DNA of 64,000 bases from Qipengyuania spongiae (lineage in GTDB: Bacteria > Pseudomonadota > Alphaproteobacteria > Sphingomonadales > Sphingomonadaceae): the NCBI RefSeq assembly GCF_026168555.1, contig NZ_CP092471.1, positions 320,501 through 384,500 of the forward strand, written 5' to 3'. The notes under the pieces were generated by a model. It had not been told where the DNA came from and did no database searches. It saw nothing but the letters and a program-made list of their open reading frames with translations. The position numbers and the translations under genes are program-made. Position 1 is the stretch's first letter, and every line of letters begins with the position of its first letter. Of this stretch, positions 34,469-43,987 are shown in pieces.

Positions 34469-37348
34469 ATGTCCGAGCGCCAGCATCTCTATCTCGTCGA
34501 CGGTTCGGCCTATATCTTCCGCGCCTACCACCGCCTGCCGCCACTTACCAATCCGGAAGGCACGCCGGTGGGCGCCGTCTATGGCTACACCACCATGCTG
34601 TGGAAGCTGGCCGACGATCTCGACAAGGCCGACGGACCGACGCACCTCGCAGTCATTCTCGACAAGGATTCGACCAGTTTCCGCAACGAGATCTATCCCG
34701 AATACAAGGCGCACCGCCCCGAACCGCCCGAGGATTTGCGCCCGCAATTCCCACTGATCCGCGACGCGACGCGGGCTTTCAGCCTCGCCTGTATCGAGGA
34801 GCAGGGGCTGGAGGCGGACGATCTCATCGCCTCCTATGCCCGCGCCGCCACGCGCAAGGGATGGGACGTGACCATCGTCTCCTCCGACAAGGACCTGATG
34901 CAGCTGATCGGCCAGTGCGCGAAGGAGGAGCTCGAGCCCGGCGTCGAGAGCGGCGGCTGCATCGACATGCTCGACACGATGAAGAGCCAGCGCATCGGGC
35001 GCGAGGAAGTGGTCGAGAAATTCGGCGTCGGCCCCGAACTGGTCGGCGACGTGCTCGCGCTGATGGGCGATAGCGTCGACAACGTGCCCGGCATTTACGG
35101 CATAGGACCGAAGACCGCTTCCAAGCTGATCCAGGATCACGGCAGTCTGGCCGCAGCGCTGGACGCGGCGCCGGACATGAAGAAATCCAAGCTGAAGGAA
35201 CGCTTGCTGGAAGGACGCGCCGAGGCCGAACTCAGCCGGGTGCTGGTAACGCTGAAGGAGGATTGCGACCTTCCCCAGCCGCTCGAGGACTTCGCGCTCG
35301 ACGGCGTGCCGCCCGAACCGCTCGCCGCCTTCCTCGAGAAGCAGGGCTTCACCAGCCTGCTGCGCCGCCTCGACAGTGGCAGCGGCAGCCCCGACCGGCC
35401 GAACAATCTGAATCCCGCCAAGCCCGAGAACAAGAGAGCGGCCGCGAGCGCCGAAGGCAATCGCCAGCCTTTGCCTGACATGCCGGAGATCGACCGCTCC
35501 GCCTACGAATGCGTCCAGACCATGGAGCGGCTGGAACACTGGATCGCCCGCGCCATGGCCGCGCGGCTGGTGGCGGTGGATACCGAGACCAGCGATCTCG
35601 ACTGCATGGTCTGCGACCTCGTCGGCGTAAGTCTCGCGACCGGGCCGAACGAGGCGTGCTACATCCCGCTCGGCCATCTCAATGCCGATGGCGGGGGAAG
35701 CGACATGTTCGCCCGCCCCCCGCAGCAGATCGAGAAAGCGGCGGCGCTGGCCGCGCTCAAGCCCCTGCTCGAAAACGATGCAGTGCTGAAAGTCCTGCAC
35801 AACGCCAAATACGATCTCAACGTGCTGGCGCGCAACGGCGTCCATGTTGATCCGATCGACGATACCATGGTCATCAGCTTCGCGCTCGATGCGGGGCGGG
35901 CGGAAACCGGCATCGGCGGAGGGCACGGGATGGACGAGCTTGCCGAGCGGCATCTCGGCCACAAGTGCCTGACCTTCAAGGAGGTCTGCGGCACCGGCAA
36001 GAAAGCGATCCCCTTCGGCGAGGTCGCGCTCGACAAAGCGACCGAATACGCTGCCGAGGATGCCGACGTGACCTGGCGGCTCTACCGCCACCTCAAGCCC
36101 CGGCTCGCGGTCGAGGGCGGCACCCGCATCTACGAGCGGGTCGACCGTCCGACCATCGCAGCGATTGCCGGAATGGAGCGCCACGGCATCAAGGTCGACC
36201 GGCCCCAGCTCGCCAAGCTTTCCGGCGAATTCGCCACCGAGACCAGTCGTCTGGAAGGCGAAATCCACGCGCTCGCGGGCGAGGAATTCACGGTCGGCAG
36301 CCCCAAGCAGCTCGGCGACATCCTGTTCGACAAGCTGGGCCACAAGGGCGGGCGCAAGGGCAAGAGCGGGCAATATTCGACCGATCAGTCCGTGCTCGAG
36401 AAGCTGTCCGCCGATGGCGCCGAGATCGCCGACAAGGTGTTGGAATGGCGCCAGCTGACCAAGCTGAAGTCGACTTACACCGACGCCCTGCAACAGGCGA
36501 TCAACGATGGCACCGGCCGGGTCCACACCTCCTATTCCCTCGTCGGTGCACAGACCGGGCGGCTGTCCTCGACCGACCCGAACCTGCAGAACATCCCGAT
36601 CCGCACCGAGATCGGCCGCCAGATCCGCGAGGCCTTCGTGGCCGAGGAGGGTAACGTCCTGCTCGCTGCCGACTATTCGCAGATCGAGCTGCGGCTCGCC
36701 GCGCACATGGCCGATGTCGGCCCGCTGAAAGACGCCTTCGCCAATGGCGAGGACATCCACAACCGCACCGCGCAGGAGATGTTCGGCACGGTCGATCGCG
36801 ACACACGCGGGCGCGCCAAGACGATCAATTTCGCCATCCTCTACGGCATTTCGCGCTGGGGCCTCGCCGGGCGCCTGGGCGTCGAACCGGACGAGGCGCA
36901 GGAGATGATCGACACCTATTTCAAGCGCTTTCCGGGCATCCAGCGCTACATCATGGAAACGCTGGAGAAGGTGCGCGAGCGTGGCTATTCGGAAACCCTG
37001 TTCGGCCGCAAGACCTGGTTCCCCCGCATCAATTCCAAGAACCCGAACGAGCGCAGCGGCAGCGAACGCGCCGCGATCAACGCGCCGATCCAGGGCACCA
37101 GCGCCGATATCATCAAGCGGGCGATGGCGCGGATGAACCCTGCGCTGACCGCCGCCGGCCTCGACAATGTCCGTATGCTTTTGCAGGTCCATGACGAACT
37201 GGTGTTCGAACTGCCGGAAGCCGACGTGGCGCAAGCCTCGAAGGTGATCGGAGAGGTGATGGCCGGAGCCGCCGCACCGGCCGTGACGCTCGACGTTCCG
37301 CTGGGCGTCGATATCGGCACCGGCCACAGCTGGGGAGCGGCGCATTGA
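34469..37348 (+). CDS. polA: DNA polymerase I
   Basis: 959 residues. Three domains in order: N-terminal 5' nuclease (D-G-S-A-Y-I-F-R at about 9-16; S-S-D-K-D-L-M-Q-L later), the 3'-5' proofreading domain with intact D-T-E-T at about 370-373, and the polymerase domain with motif A (D-Y-S-Q-I-E-L-R, about 733) and the C-terminal V-H-D-E-L motif. It fills gaps and removes RNA primers. ATG at 34469 begins the conserved N-terminus; longer in-frame alternatives upstream are not conserved. Its TGA overlaps the TTG start of the histidine kinase gene. Confidence 0.98.
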   Translation: MSERQHLYLVDGSAYIFRAYHRLPPLTNPEGTPVGAVYGYTTMLWKLADDLDKADGPTHLAVILDKDSTSFRNEIYPEYKAHRPEPPEDLRPQFPLIRDATRAFSLACIEEQGLEADDLIASYARAATRKGWDVTIVSSDKDLMQLIGQCAKEELEPGVESGGCIDMLDTMKSQRIGREEVVEKFGVGPELVGDVLALMGDSVDNVPGIYGIGPKTASKLIQDHGSLAAALDAAPDMKKSKLKERLLEGRAEAELSRVLVTLKEDCDLPQPLEDFALDGVPPEPLAAFLEKQGFTSLLRRLDSGSGSPDRPNNLNPAKPENKRAAASAEGNRQPLPDMPEIDRSAYECVQTMERLEHWIARAMAARLVAVDTETSDLDCMVCDLVGVSLATGPNEACYIPLGHLNADGGGSDMFARPPQQIEKAAALAALKPLLENDAVLKVLHNAKYDLNVLARNGVHVDPIDDTMVISFALDAGRAETGIGGGHGMDELAERHLGHKCLTFKEVCGTGKKAIPFGEVALDKATEYAAEDADVTWRLYRHLKPRLAVEGGTRIYERVDRPTIAAIAGMERHGIKVDRPQLAKLSGEFATETSRLEGEIHALAGEEFTVGSPKQLGDILFDKLGHKGGRKGKSGQYSTDQSVLEKLSADGAEIADKVLEWRQLTKLKSTYTDALQQAINDGTGRVHTSYSLVGAQTGRLSSTDPNLQNIPIRTEIGRQIREAFVAEEGNVLLAADYSQIELRLAAHMADVGPLKDAFANGEDIHNRTAQEMFGTVDRDTRGRAKTINFAILYGISRWGLAGRLGVEPDEAQEMIDTYFKRFPGIQRYIMETLEKVRERGYSETLFGRKTWFPRINSKNPNERSGSERAAINAPIQGTSADIIKRAMARMNPALTAAGLDNVRMLLQVHDELVFELPEADVAQASKVIGEVMAGAAAPAVTLDVPLGVDIGTGHSWGAAH

Positions 37349-38625
37349 AGCGCTACGTCGACTTCGCGCGCGGGAACCGCGAGTTCCGCTGGACCAATGT
37401 CGTGCTGCTGGGGATCATCGTGGCGGCGATGTTCGGCCTGATCCTGCTCGCCTTCACCACCATCGAGAGCGAGCGGCGCGAACGGTTGCAGGTCTCGCGC
37501 ACCAACGACATCCTGCTCGAGCTGCGCGATGTCGGCCGGGCCGCGCTCAACGCCGAGACGGGGCAGCGTGGCTATCTCATCACGCTCGACCGGCGCTATC
37601 TGGAATCCTACCTCGCCGGGCGCGAACAGATCGAGCCCACCCTGCGGCGGATGCGCGAGCTGATCGAGCCGGGAGCCAACGCCCGGCAGATGGAGCTCCT
37701 CGAACAGATCGAGGTGCTGAGCCGCGCCCGCTTCGCCGAACTAGACACCTCGGTCCGCCTGCTGGAACAGGGCCAGCTTGCCGATGCCCGCCGGGCGGTT
37801 CTCACCGACGAAGGCCACGAAGCGATGGAACGCCTGCGCCGCGCGACGCGGGAGATGGAGCGGATCGAGCTCGACGTGTTATCCGACGCGACCGCACAGA
37901 CCGCCCGGGCCGAGGCGCGCGTGCTGCCCATCCTCGGCGGGTTGTTCGTGCTGATGCTGATCGCGGTCGTATCGGCGATAAGGCTGGTGGCCCGAACCGC
38001 GCGGGCCGAGGCCGAGGCCGCGCAGGCAGCCGCACTCGGCGAAGCGCGGGACCAGGCGGACCTGCTGGCGCGCGAACTGAACCATCGGGTGAAGAACCTG
38101 TTTGCCGTGATTCTCGCGATCGTCCAGCTCTCCTCGCGCGACCGCCCCGAGGCGAAGCCGGTCACCGACAGCATTGCCGAACGGATTCGCGCGCTCCTCA
38201 CGGCGCATGAAGTCAGCCAGGGCGAGCTCGACCGGCAGGTCGCCTCGCTCACCTCGCTGGTCGAGACGACGCTCGCGCCTTACCGTTCCACCAAGCTGAC
38301 GGCGAATGTCGAAGGGCCGGAAGTGATGTTGCCGGCCAAGCAGGTCACGCCGCTCGGCCTCGTCCTGCATGAACTGACCACCAACGCGGTCAAGTACGGC
38401 GCTTGGTCCTCGGGCGGCTCGATCGACGTGTCATGGCAGACCATGGGGAGCGAGGTCCAGCTGATCTGGCGCGAGCATGGCGTGACCATCGAGAGCGAAC
38501 CCGAACGCCGCGGTTTCGGCAGTATGCTGATGACCAGCGCCGCGCGGCAGTTCGGCGGCACGCTGGACCGCGAGTTCCTGCCCGATGGTGTCGAGGTCCG
38601 GATCACCCTGCCGCTCGGCAGCTGA
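37345..38625 (+). CDS. CHASE3-containing sensor histidine kinase, HWE type
   Basis: 426 residues. One membrane helix at about 18-38, a periplasmic CHASE3 domain containing the E-T-G-Q-R-G-Y-L-I-T signature (about 72-81), a second helix at about 193-212, then a kinase core with R-E-L-N-H-R-V-K-N-L-F (phospho-acceptor His about 250). The ATP domain has H-E-L-T-T-N-A-V-K-Y-G-A and the W-R-E-H...R-R-G-F-G pattern of HWE kinases. It uses a TTG start overlapping the polA stop (TTGA), which implies translational coupling. No response regulator is adjacent. Confidence 0.88.
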   Translation: MKRYVDFARGNREFRWTNVVLLGIIVAAMFGLILLAFTTIESERRERLQVSRTNDILLELRDVGRAALNAETGQRGYLITLDRRYLESYLAGREQIEPTLRRMRELIEPGANARQMELLEQIEVLSRARFAELDTSVRLLEQGQLADARRAVLTDEGHEAMERLRRATREMERIELDVLSDATAQTARAEARVLPILGGLFVLMLIAVVSAIRLVARTARAEAEAAQAAALGEARDQADLLARELNHRVKNLFAVILAIVQLSSRDRPEAKPVTDSIAERIRALLTAHEVSQGELDRQVASLTSLVETTLAPYRSTKLTANVEGPEVMLPAKQVTPLGLVLHELTTNAVKYGAWSSGGSIDVSWQTMGSEVQLIWREHGVTIESEPERRGFGSMLMTSAARQFGGTLDREFLPDGVEVRITLPLGS

Positions 38626-38681
38626 CGTTCGGCCGATCGGCCGGTTGCCTTGCCGAACTCCGCTGATTATCGCGATCGGCG

Positions 38682-39761
38682 ATGCTTGACCGCTACGATC
38701 CGCGCAACTGGCCCATTTCTTCTGATGGCCTGATCGCCACAATGATCGGGCTTGGCGTCTCCATTCTCATCGCCCTGGCGCTTCACTGGGCGATCTTCGC
38801 GGCCCTGCGCCGCATTGCACGACTGTCGAACAATCCGTTCGACGACGTGATCGTCGCCAAGGTTCGCAAGCCGCTGCGTTGGGTGATGATCGGCTTCGCC
38901 ATTTCCGCAGCCGCCGACGCCGATGCGCTGGTCGGGCAGGGCTGGGACATCGCCACCGATTACATCACGCCCGCCCTCGTCGGATGGCTCGCCTATGCGG
39001 TCGTTCAGGGCTTCTCGGCGGGAATGGCGGCCGAGGCGGAGCGGTCGGAGGATCCGGTGTCGCAGCGCGCGCGCATCACCCGGATCGCCATTCTCGGGCG
39101 CACGCTCACTGTCGGCATCGTCATCATCACGATCGCCCTGATCCTTTTCAACATCCCCGGCGTGCGCGACATCGGCGTGACCATGATGGCGTCTGCCGGC
39201 CTGGTCGCGCTGGCCGTCGGCGCCGCGGCTCAGCCGGCACTCAAGTCGCTCATCGCCGGGCTGCAGATGGCGATCACCCAGCCGCTGCGGATCGGCGACC
39301 AGGTGAAGCTTGACGGCGAGGTCGGACGGATCGAGGAAATCCGCATGAGCTTTGTCACGGTGCGGACCTGGGACGAACGCGTGATCGTGGTTCCGACCAC
39401 CCGCTTCCTTGACCAGAGTTTCGAGAACTGGTCACGGGTCAGCGAGAAGCTGACCGGTCCGGTGTTTCTCCACCTCGATCCCGCTGCCGAGATCGCCCCG
39501 ATCCGCGAGGAGTTCGAGCGTTTCGTGCGCAACCATCCGCTGTGGGACGGGCGCAATCTCTCGCTGCTCATGACAGAGGCCTATCCCGAGAGCATCGAAT
39601 TGCGGCTCGCGATGAGCTCGGCCACGATCGGCGACCTGTGGACGCTGCGTTGCGAGGTTCGCGAACACATGCTGACCTGGCTGCGCGCGGATCAGCCCGG
39701 CGCGCTGATCCGCCACCGGCTCGAGGTCGAGGCAGCCAACGCGCGGGCGATGAAGACTTGA
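38682..39761 (+). CDS. Mechanosensitive ion channel family protein
   Basis: 359 residues. Several N-terminal membrane helices (about 12-35, 55-75, 93-112, 140-160) precede an MscS domain. The pore-helix region (A-S-A-G-L-V-A-L-A-V-G-A-A-A-Q-P-A-L) is at about 168-185, followed by T-Q-P-L-R-I-G-D-Q-V and a beta domain with the R-T-W-D-E-R-V-I-V-V-P-T-T motif. It is longer than MscS and belongs to the five- or six-helix group of uncertain gating. It shares no operon overlap with the kinase gene (56-base gap). Second of three MscS-type genes here. Confidence 0.88.
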   Translation: MLDRYDPRNWPISSDGLIATMIGLGVSILIALALHWAIFAALRRIARLSNNPFDDVIVAKVRKPLRWVMIGFAISAAADADALVGQGWDIATDYITPALVGWLAYAVVQGFSAGMAAEAERSEDPVSQRARITRIAILGRTLTVGIVIITIALILFNIPGVRDIGVTMMASAGLVALAVGAAAQPALKSLIAGLQMAITQPLRIGDQVKLDGEVGRIEEIRMSFVTVRTWDERVIVVPTTRFLDQSFENWSRVSEKLTGPVFLHLDPAAEIAPIREEFERFVRNHPLWDGRNLSLLMTEAYPESIELRLAMSSATIGDLWTLRCEVREHMLTWLRADQPGALIRHRLEVEAANARAMKT

Positions 39762-39783
39762 TCCGCGCGGCCCCGATTACGGG

Positions 39784-42108
39784 CTAGAGGTCGGACACCC
39801 CGCCGTGCTTGCGCTCGCGGGTGCTCTCCACCATTCCTTCGTGGATGAAGCCGATCGGCATCGCCTCGGCCGCGCGCTTCTTCAGCTCGCCGCGCATCTT
39901 CTTGTATTCCTCTTCCATCTTCTGCGTGACGGTCGCGCGGGAATCCTTGAGCGCCTCGTCGAAGTCGGCGGCGGTCACGTTCTCGACATCCCCGCCCGCG
40001 CGTTGCAGCGCGTTGAGGCCGGCGCGGCGGACGACGTCCTCCAGATCGGCGCCGGTGAAGCGGTCGGTCTGGTCCGCGATCCGACCCAGCGAAACGTCTT
40101 CGGCCAGCGGCATCCCCTCGGTATGGATGCCGAGGATCTGCTCGCGCCCGGCCTTGTCGGGCGTGCCGACATAGACCAGCTCGTCGAACCGGCCGGGCCG
40201 CAACAACGCGGGGTCGACCAGCGTCGGGCGATTGGTCGCGCCGATCACGACCACCGACTGCAATTCCTCGAGCCCGTCCATTTCGGCGAGGATGGTATTG
40301 ACCACCCGCCCCGTCACCTGCGGCTCGCCCTGCCCCGAACCGCGCGCGGGCACTAGGCTGTCGATCTCGTCGATGAAGACGACGCAGGGCGCGACCGAAC
40401 GCGCGCGGCGGAACATCTTGGCGATCTGCTGCTCGCTCTCGCCATACCACTTGCTGAGGAGGTCGGAGCTTTTCATCGAGATGAAATTGGCCTCCGCTTC
40501 CTTGGCCACGGCCTTGGCGAGCAGGGTCTTGCCAGTGCCGGGCGGGCCGTAGAGCAGGAAGCCCTTGGCGGCCCGGATACCGAGACGGCGGAACGCCTCG
40601 GGATTCTTCATCGGCAGCTCGATGCCTTCCTTGAGCTTGCCGATCGCGTCGCCGACCCCGCCGATGTCCTGCCAGGCGACATTGGGCACCTGGACCATCA
40701 CCTCGCGCATGGCCGAAGGCTGCACGCGCTTCAGCGCCGTCAGAAAATCCTCGCGACTGACATAGAGATCGTCGAGCACTTCGGCAGGGATTTCCCGCTC
40801 GTCCAGATCGAGGCGCGGCATGATCCGCCGCACCGCGTCGATCGCCGCCTCGCGCGCCAGAGCGGCAAGGTCCGCGCCGACGAAGCCGTAAGTGGTGCGC
40901 GCCAGTTCGTCGAGATCGACCTTGTCGCCCAGCGGCATGCCGCGTGTGTGGATGCCGATGATCTCGCGTCGGCCCTTCTCGTCCGGCACGCCGATCACGA
41001 TCTCGCGGTCGAAGCGGCCCGGACGGCGCAGCGCCTCGTCGATCGCCTCCGGCCGGTTGGTCGCCGCGATCACCACGACATTGGCGCGCGCTTCCAGCCC
41101 GTCCATCAGCGTCAGCAGCTGGGCGACCAGCCGCTTCTCGGCCTCGCCCGGCACCTGGTCGCGCTTGGGAGCGATCGAATCGATCTCGTCGATGAAAACG
41201 ATGGCGGGCGCGTTCTTGCTCGCCTCCTCGAACACTTCGCGCAGGCGCTTCTCGCTCTCGCCATAGCCCGAGCCCATGATCTCCGGCCCGTTGATGATCG
41301 AGAAATTCGCATCGCTCTCGTTCGCCACCGCCTGCGCCAGGCGGGTCTTGCCGGTGCCGGGCGGGCCGTGGAGCAGCACGCCCTTGGGGGGATCGACGCC
41401 GAGGCGGGTGAACAGCTCGGGGTAGCGCAGCGGCAGTTCGACCATCTCGCGCAGTTGCTGGATCGTCTCGCCCATGCCACCGACATCGTCGTAATTGACC
41501 GTGGCGCGGCCGCCGGGAGTCGATTCCTCGAATTCGGAACGCAGTTCCACCTCGGTGTTCTCGTCGATGTGGACGATGCCCTTGGGGCTGGTAGATACGA
41601 CGTTCAGCCGGATCTGGGTCAGTGCATAGGCGGGTGCGTTGAACATCCGGCGCACTTCGGGCGGCATGTTCTGCACCGGCTGCTGCCCCGTCGTGGCGAC
41701 GAGATCGCCCGCAACGATCGGCTTGCGGAAGAAATTGCGCTTCAGTGCCTGCGAGGGGCCCTGCAATCGCATCTCGCGGCTGGCCGGTGCGAAAACCACA
41801 CGCGTCGCTGGCCGCGATTCGGCCGCGGCGATCTGGACATGCTCGCCCGAACCGCATTCGGCATTGTTGCGCTGCAATCCATCGAGTCGCACCACGTCGA
41901 GCGACTGATCCTCGTCATAGGCCGGCATGGCAATGGCCACGGTCGAACGCTTGCCGATGATCTCGACCACGTCGCCTTCGGTCACGCCGAGTTTCTGAAA
42001 AGCCGAACGCGGCAGGCGGGCGATGCCTTGTCCCGATTCTTCTTGGCGCGCCGCGGCTACCTGTAGTCTCACGGTGTTCTTTTCGATCGCAGCGTCAGCG
42101 TCGGCCAT
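39784..42108 (-). CDS. CDC48-family AAA ATPase (two AAA rings)
   Basis: 774 residues, the VCP/p97/VAT architecture. An N-terminal CDC48 N-domain (about 10-185, with [17 protein letters not shown]) is followed by AAA domain 1 with Walker A G-P-P-G-T-G-K-T at 248-255 and Walker B V-F-I-D-E-I-D at 304-310, and AAA domain 2 with Walker A at 521-528. Both rings have the R-R-P-G-R-F-D / R-P-G-R-F-D second-region motifs, so both should bind ATP. Such proteins unfold or segregate protein complexes; bacterial substrates are poorly known. It is convergent with the MscS gene. Confidence 0.93.
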   Translation of the reverse strand: MADADAAIEKNTVRLQVAAARQEESGQGIARLPRSAFQKLGVTEGDVVEIIGKRSTVAIAMPAYDEDQSLDVVRLDGLQRNNAECGSGEHVQIAAAESRPATRVVFAPASREMRLQGPSQALKRNFFRKPIVAGDLVATTGQQPVQNMPPEVRRMFNAPAYALTQIRLNVVSTSPKGIVHIDENTEVELRSEFEESTPGGRATVNYDDVGGMGETIQQLREMVELPLRYPELFTRLGVDPPKGVLLHGPPGTGKTRLAQAVANESDANFSIINGPEIMGSGYGESEKRLREVFEEASKNAPAIVFIDEIDSIAPKRDQVPGEAEKRLVAQLLTLMDGLEARANVVVIAATNRPEAIDEALRRPGRFDREIVIGVPDEKGRREIIGIHTRGMPLGDKVDLDELARTTYGFVGADLAALAREAAIDAVRRIMPRLDLDEREIPAEVLDDLYVSREDFLTALKRVQPSAMREVMVQVPNVAWQDIGGVGDAIGKLKEGIELPMKNPEAFRRLGIRAAKGFLLYGPPGTGKTLLAKAVAKEAEANFISMKSSDLLSKWYGESEQQIAKMFRRARSVAPCVVFIDEIDSLVPARGSGQGEPQVTGRVVNTILAEMDGLEELQSVVVIGATNRPTLVDPALLRPGRFDELVYVGTPDKAGREQILGIHTEGMPLAEDVSLGRIADQTDRFTGADLEDVVRRAGLNALQRAGGDVENVTAADFDEALKDSRATVTQKMEEEYKKMRGELKKRAAEAMPIGFIHEGMVESTRERKHGGVSDL

Positions 42109-42222
42109 GCGTGTCTTTCCCGTTCTCGATATCGTCTTCGCGGCGATAAAGGTAGGAAGCGCCGCACTGCCTTGCAAATGACCGAGCGGCGCGCTGGGTC
42201 CGAAACTAATCGAAAGCAGGCA

Positions 42223-42300
42223 AGAAAAAGGCCCGGCTGGATAAACCGGCCGGGCCTGAAAGTTTGGGAGAGGATGCCTGAAAGGCCCGCCCTATGTGCA
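42223..42300 (-). ncRNA. Candidate small RNA with intrinsic terminator
   Basis: On the minus strand a 12-bp stem (AGGCCCGGCCGG/CCAGCCGGGCCT, one G-T pair, loop of 5) is followed by TTTTTCTT. It ends no coding gene: the nearest leftward gene, the CDC48 gene, starts downstream of it. Just before the stem is an unpaired C-A-T-C-C-T-C-T-C-C-C segment flanked by two copies of CTTTCAGG and preceded by a small GCCT/AGGC hairpin. This is the layout of a trans-acting sRNA with an anti-Shine-Dalgarno-like C/U-rich loop. The 5' end is estimated; a TTGCAC (42321-42316) could be its -35. Confidence 0.45.
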
Positions 42301-42442
42301 CGTGCAGCATCTATTGTGCAAATGCGAAAAAAACATTCTTTGTTGCAAGAAGCGCAACTAGGGTGAGAACTTCGCAATTTCGAGAAGGGGTGACTTGCAC
42401 GCCCCGCCCTCCTAACACCCGCTCTGCCGTAACGGAGGTCCG
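42258..42442. other. Gap between the CDC48 gene and scoA, right part
   Basis: The 334-base interval from 42109 to 42442 has no coding gene. Its left part carries the candidate sRNA and its terminator. The right part is AT-rich at about 42326-42345 (including A7 in the plus strand) and should hold the scoA promoter, which I could not define. Confidence 0.5.
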
Positions 42443-43150
42443 ATGAAAAAGCTCTATCCCGACGCCGCCGCCGCCCTCGACGGGCTGTTGAAGGACGACA
42501 TGCTGATCGCCAGCGGAGGCTTCGGCCTGTGCGGCATTCCCGAGCGGCTGCTCGAAGCGATCCGCGATTCGGGCGTGAAGGGGCTGACTTTCGCCAGCAA
42601 CAATGCCGGCATCGACAACGAAGGCATCGGCATGTTGCTGCGCACGCAGCAGGTGAAGAAGATGATCAGCTCCTATGTCGGCGAGAACAAGGAGTTCGAG
42701 CGCCAGTTCCTCTCCGGCGAACTCGAGGTCGAGTTCTGTCCGCAGGGCACGCTCGCCGAGCGGATGCGCGCCGGCGGGGCGGGCATTCCCGGCTTCTACA
42801 CCAAGACCGGCGTCGGCACACAGGTGGCCGAGGGCAAGGAGGTGAAGACCTTCGATGGCGAGGATTACATTCTCGAACACGGCATCTTCGCCGACCTCGC
42901 GATCGTGAAGGCATGGAAGGCGGACGAGACCGGAAACATCATGTTCCGCAAGACCGCGCGCAATTTCAATCTGCCCGCCGCAACCTGCGGCAAGGTCTGC
43001 ATCGCGGAGGTCGAGGAAATCGTGCCGACCGGATCGCTCGATCCCGACTGCATCCACCTGCCGGGCGTCTACATCAACCGCATGATCATCGGCGCGCCCT
43101 ACGACAAGAAGATCGAGTTCGTGACCACGCGGGAGCGCGCGGCCGCGTGA
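42443..43150 (+). CDS. scoA: 3-oxoacid CoA-transferase subunit A
   Basis: 235 residues. It has the class I CoA-transferase glycine signature I-A-S-G-G-F-G-L-C-G-I-P (about 23-34), the S-N-N-A-G-x-D motif (52-58) and C-P-Q-G-T-L-A-E-R-M-R near 96-106. With subunit B it moves CoA from succinyl-CoA to acetoacetate or another 3-oxoacid. A strong ACGGAGG precedes the ATG. Its stop overlaps the GTG start of an HAD-like gene (GTGA). scoA and scoB are normally adjacent; here two other genes lie between them. Confidence 0.95.
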   Translation: MKKLYPDAAAALDGLLKDDMLIASGGFGLCGIPERLLEAIRDSGVKGLTFASNNAGIDNEGIGMLLRTQQVKKMISSYVGENKEFERQFLSGELEVEFCPQGTLAERMRAGGAGIPGFYTKTGVGTQVAEGKEVKTFDGEDYILEHGIFADLAIVKAWKADETGNIMFRKTARNFNLPAATCGKVCIAEVEEIVPTGSLDPDCIHLPGVYINRMIIGAPYDKKIEFVTTRERAAA

Positions 43151-43980
43151 CGCCAACGCGCGCAGGCCTGTGCGCTGCGCTGCTGGCCGCGGCGAGCTCG
43201 CTCGGCGGCTGCGTCGCCGTGGCGTTGCCGCTGATCGGGGCGGGGGCCGTGGTGCGCTCGCAGCTAGATCCTGCGGACGATGACCGGGGGACGCGCGCGC
43301 CGGCCCGATCCGCACCCGCACGTGCCGCTGTGTCGGCGCCGGCCTTCGAAGAGGAAGAGGCGCAGGTCCAGCTCACGACACTGACCGAATTGCCGCCACC
43401 ATCCCCCGGTCGCAGCGACACGGCGCAGCGCGGCATCGCCGCTTTCTCGGCCTACGCCACGCAGCAGATGCAGCAGGACGGCGGGACAGCGCAGCGCGAA
43501 GCGGTACTGGCCGAACCGGGCAGTCTCGATCCGACGCGGCGCGAATGCGGCTCTCGCCAGCCGGCAGTCCTCATCGACCTCGACCCGGGGCGCGGGACAT
43601 TCGATCCACTGGACGAGGCCACTCCCGCGCCGTCTCTGCCCGAAGCCCTCGCCGCGCTGCGTAAGGAGGGGATCGCCGTCGCCTGGCAATCGCGGCTGGG
43701 ACGCCATTTCGAAACCGCCGCGCGCGACAGGCTGCGCTCCGCCGGGCTCGATCCTACGGCAAGCGACACGCTGTTGTTCGCCCGGACCATCGACGAGCGC
43801 AAGCAGACCCTGCGCGACGAATTCGCCAAAGCGCACTGCATTCTCGCCATATTGGGCGATGAACGTGCCGATTTCGACGAGCTCTATCTCTATCTCAAGG
43901 ACCCCGACGCCGCGATCGCGCTCGATACGCTGATCGGCGATGGCTGGTTCCTGACCGGTCCGATCGAAAGCGAGGCTTGA
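43147..43980 (+). CDS. Predicted lipoprotein with a divergent HAD-like domain
   Basis: 277 residues from a GTG overlapping the scoA stop. An alanine-rich signal peptide ends in a lipobox-like L-G-G-C (Cys 22). A proline/alanine-rich low-complexity stretch (45-95) follows. The C-terminal half resembles an HAD phosphatase: I-D-L-D-P-G-R-G-T-F-D (143-153, with D145 and D147 as motif I), a later I-A-V-A-W-Q-S-R (176-183, motif II position), K219 and L-G-D-E-R-A-D-F (236-243, motif IV position). This is my inference from spacing, not a certain family call. The next gene is a clear HAD phosphatase lipoprotein, which supports a shared role. Confidence 0.65.
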   Translation: MTPTRAGLCAALLAAASSLGGCVAVALPLIGAGAVVRSQLDPADDDRGTRAPARSAPARAAVSAPAFEEEEAQVQLTTLTELPPPSPGRSDTAQRGIAAFSAYATQQMQQDGGTAQREAVLAEPGSLDPTRRECGSRQPAVLIDLDPGRGTFDPLDEATPAPSLPEALAALRKEGIAVAWQSRLGRHFETAARDRLRSAGLDPTASDTLLFARTIDERKQTLRDEFAKAHCILAILGDERADFDELYLYLKDPDAAIALDTLIGDGWFLTGPIESEA

Positions 43981-43987
43981 GGCGAAG

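Noticed and set aside
33995..37345. 1116-codon minus-strand frame covering polA
   Set aside because: Only its last 90 codons (the small lipoprotein) make sense; the rest is the antisense of polA.
38629..38642. CGGCCGATCGGCCG palindrome after the histidine kinase gene
   Set aside because: It is a simple GC-rich palindrome without a T-run, and such sequences are expected by chance in this composition.
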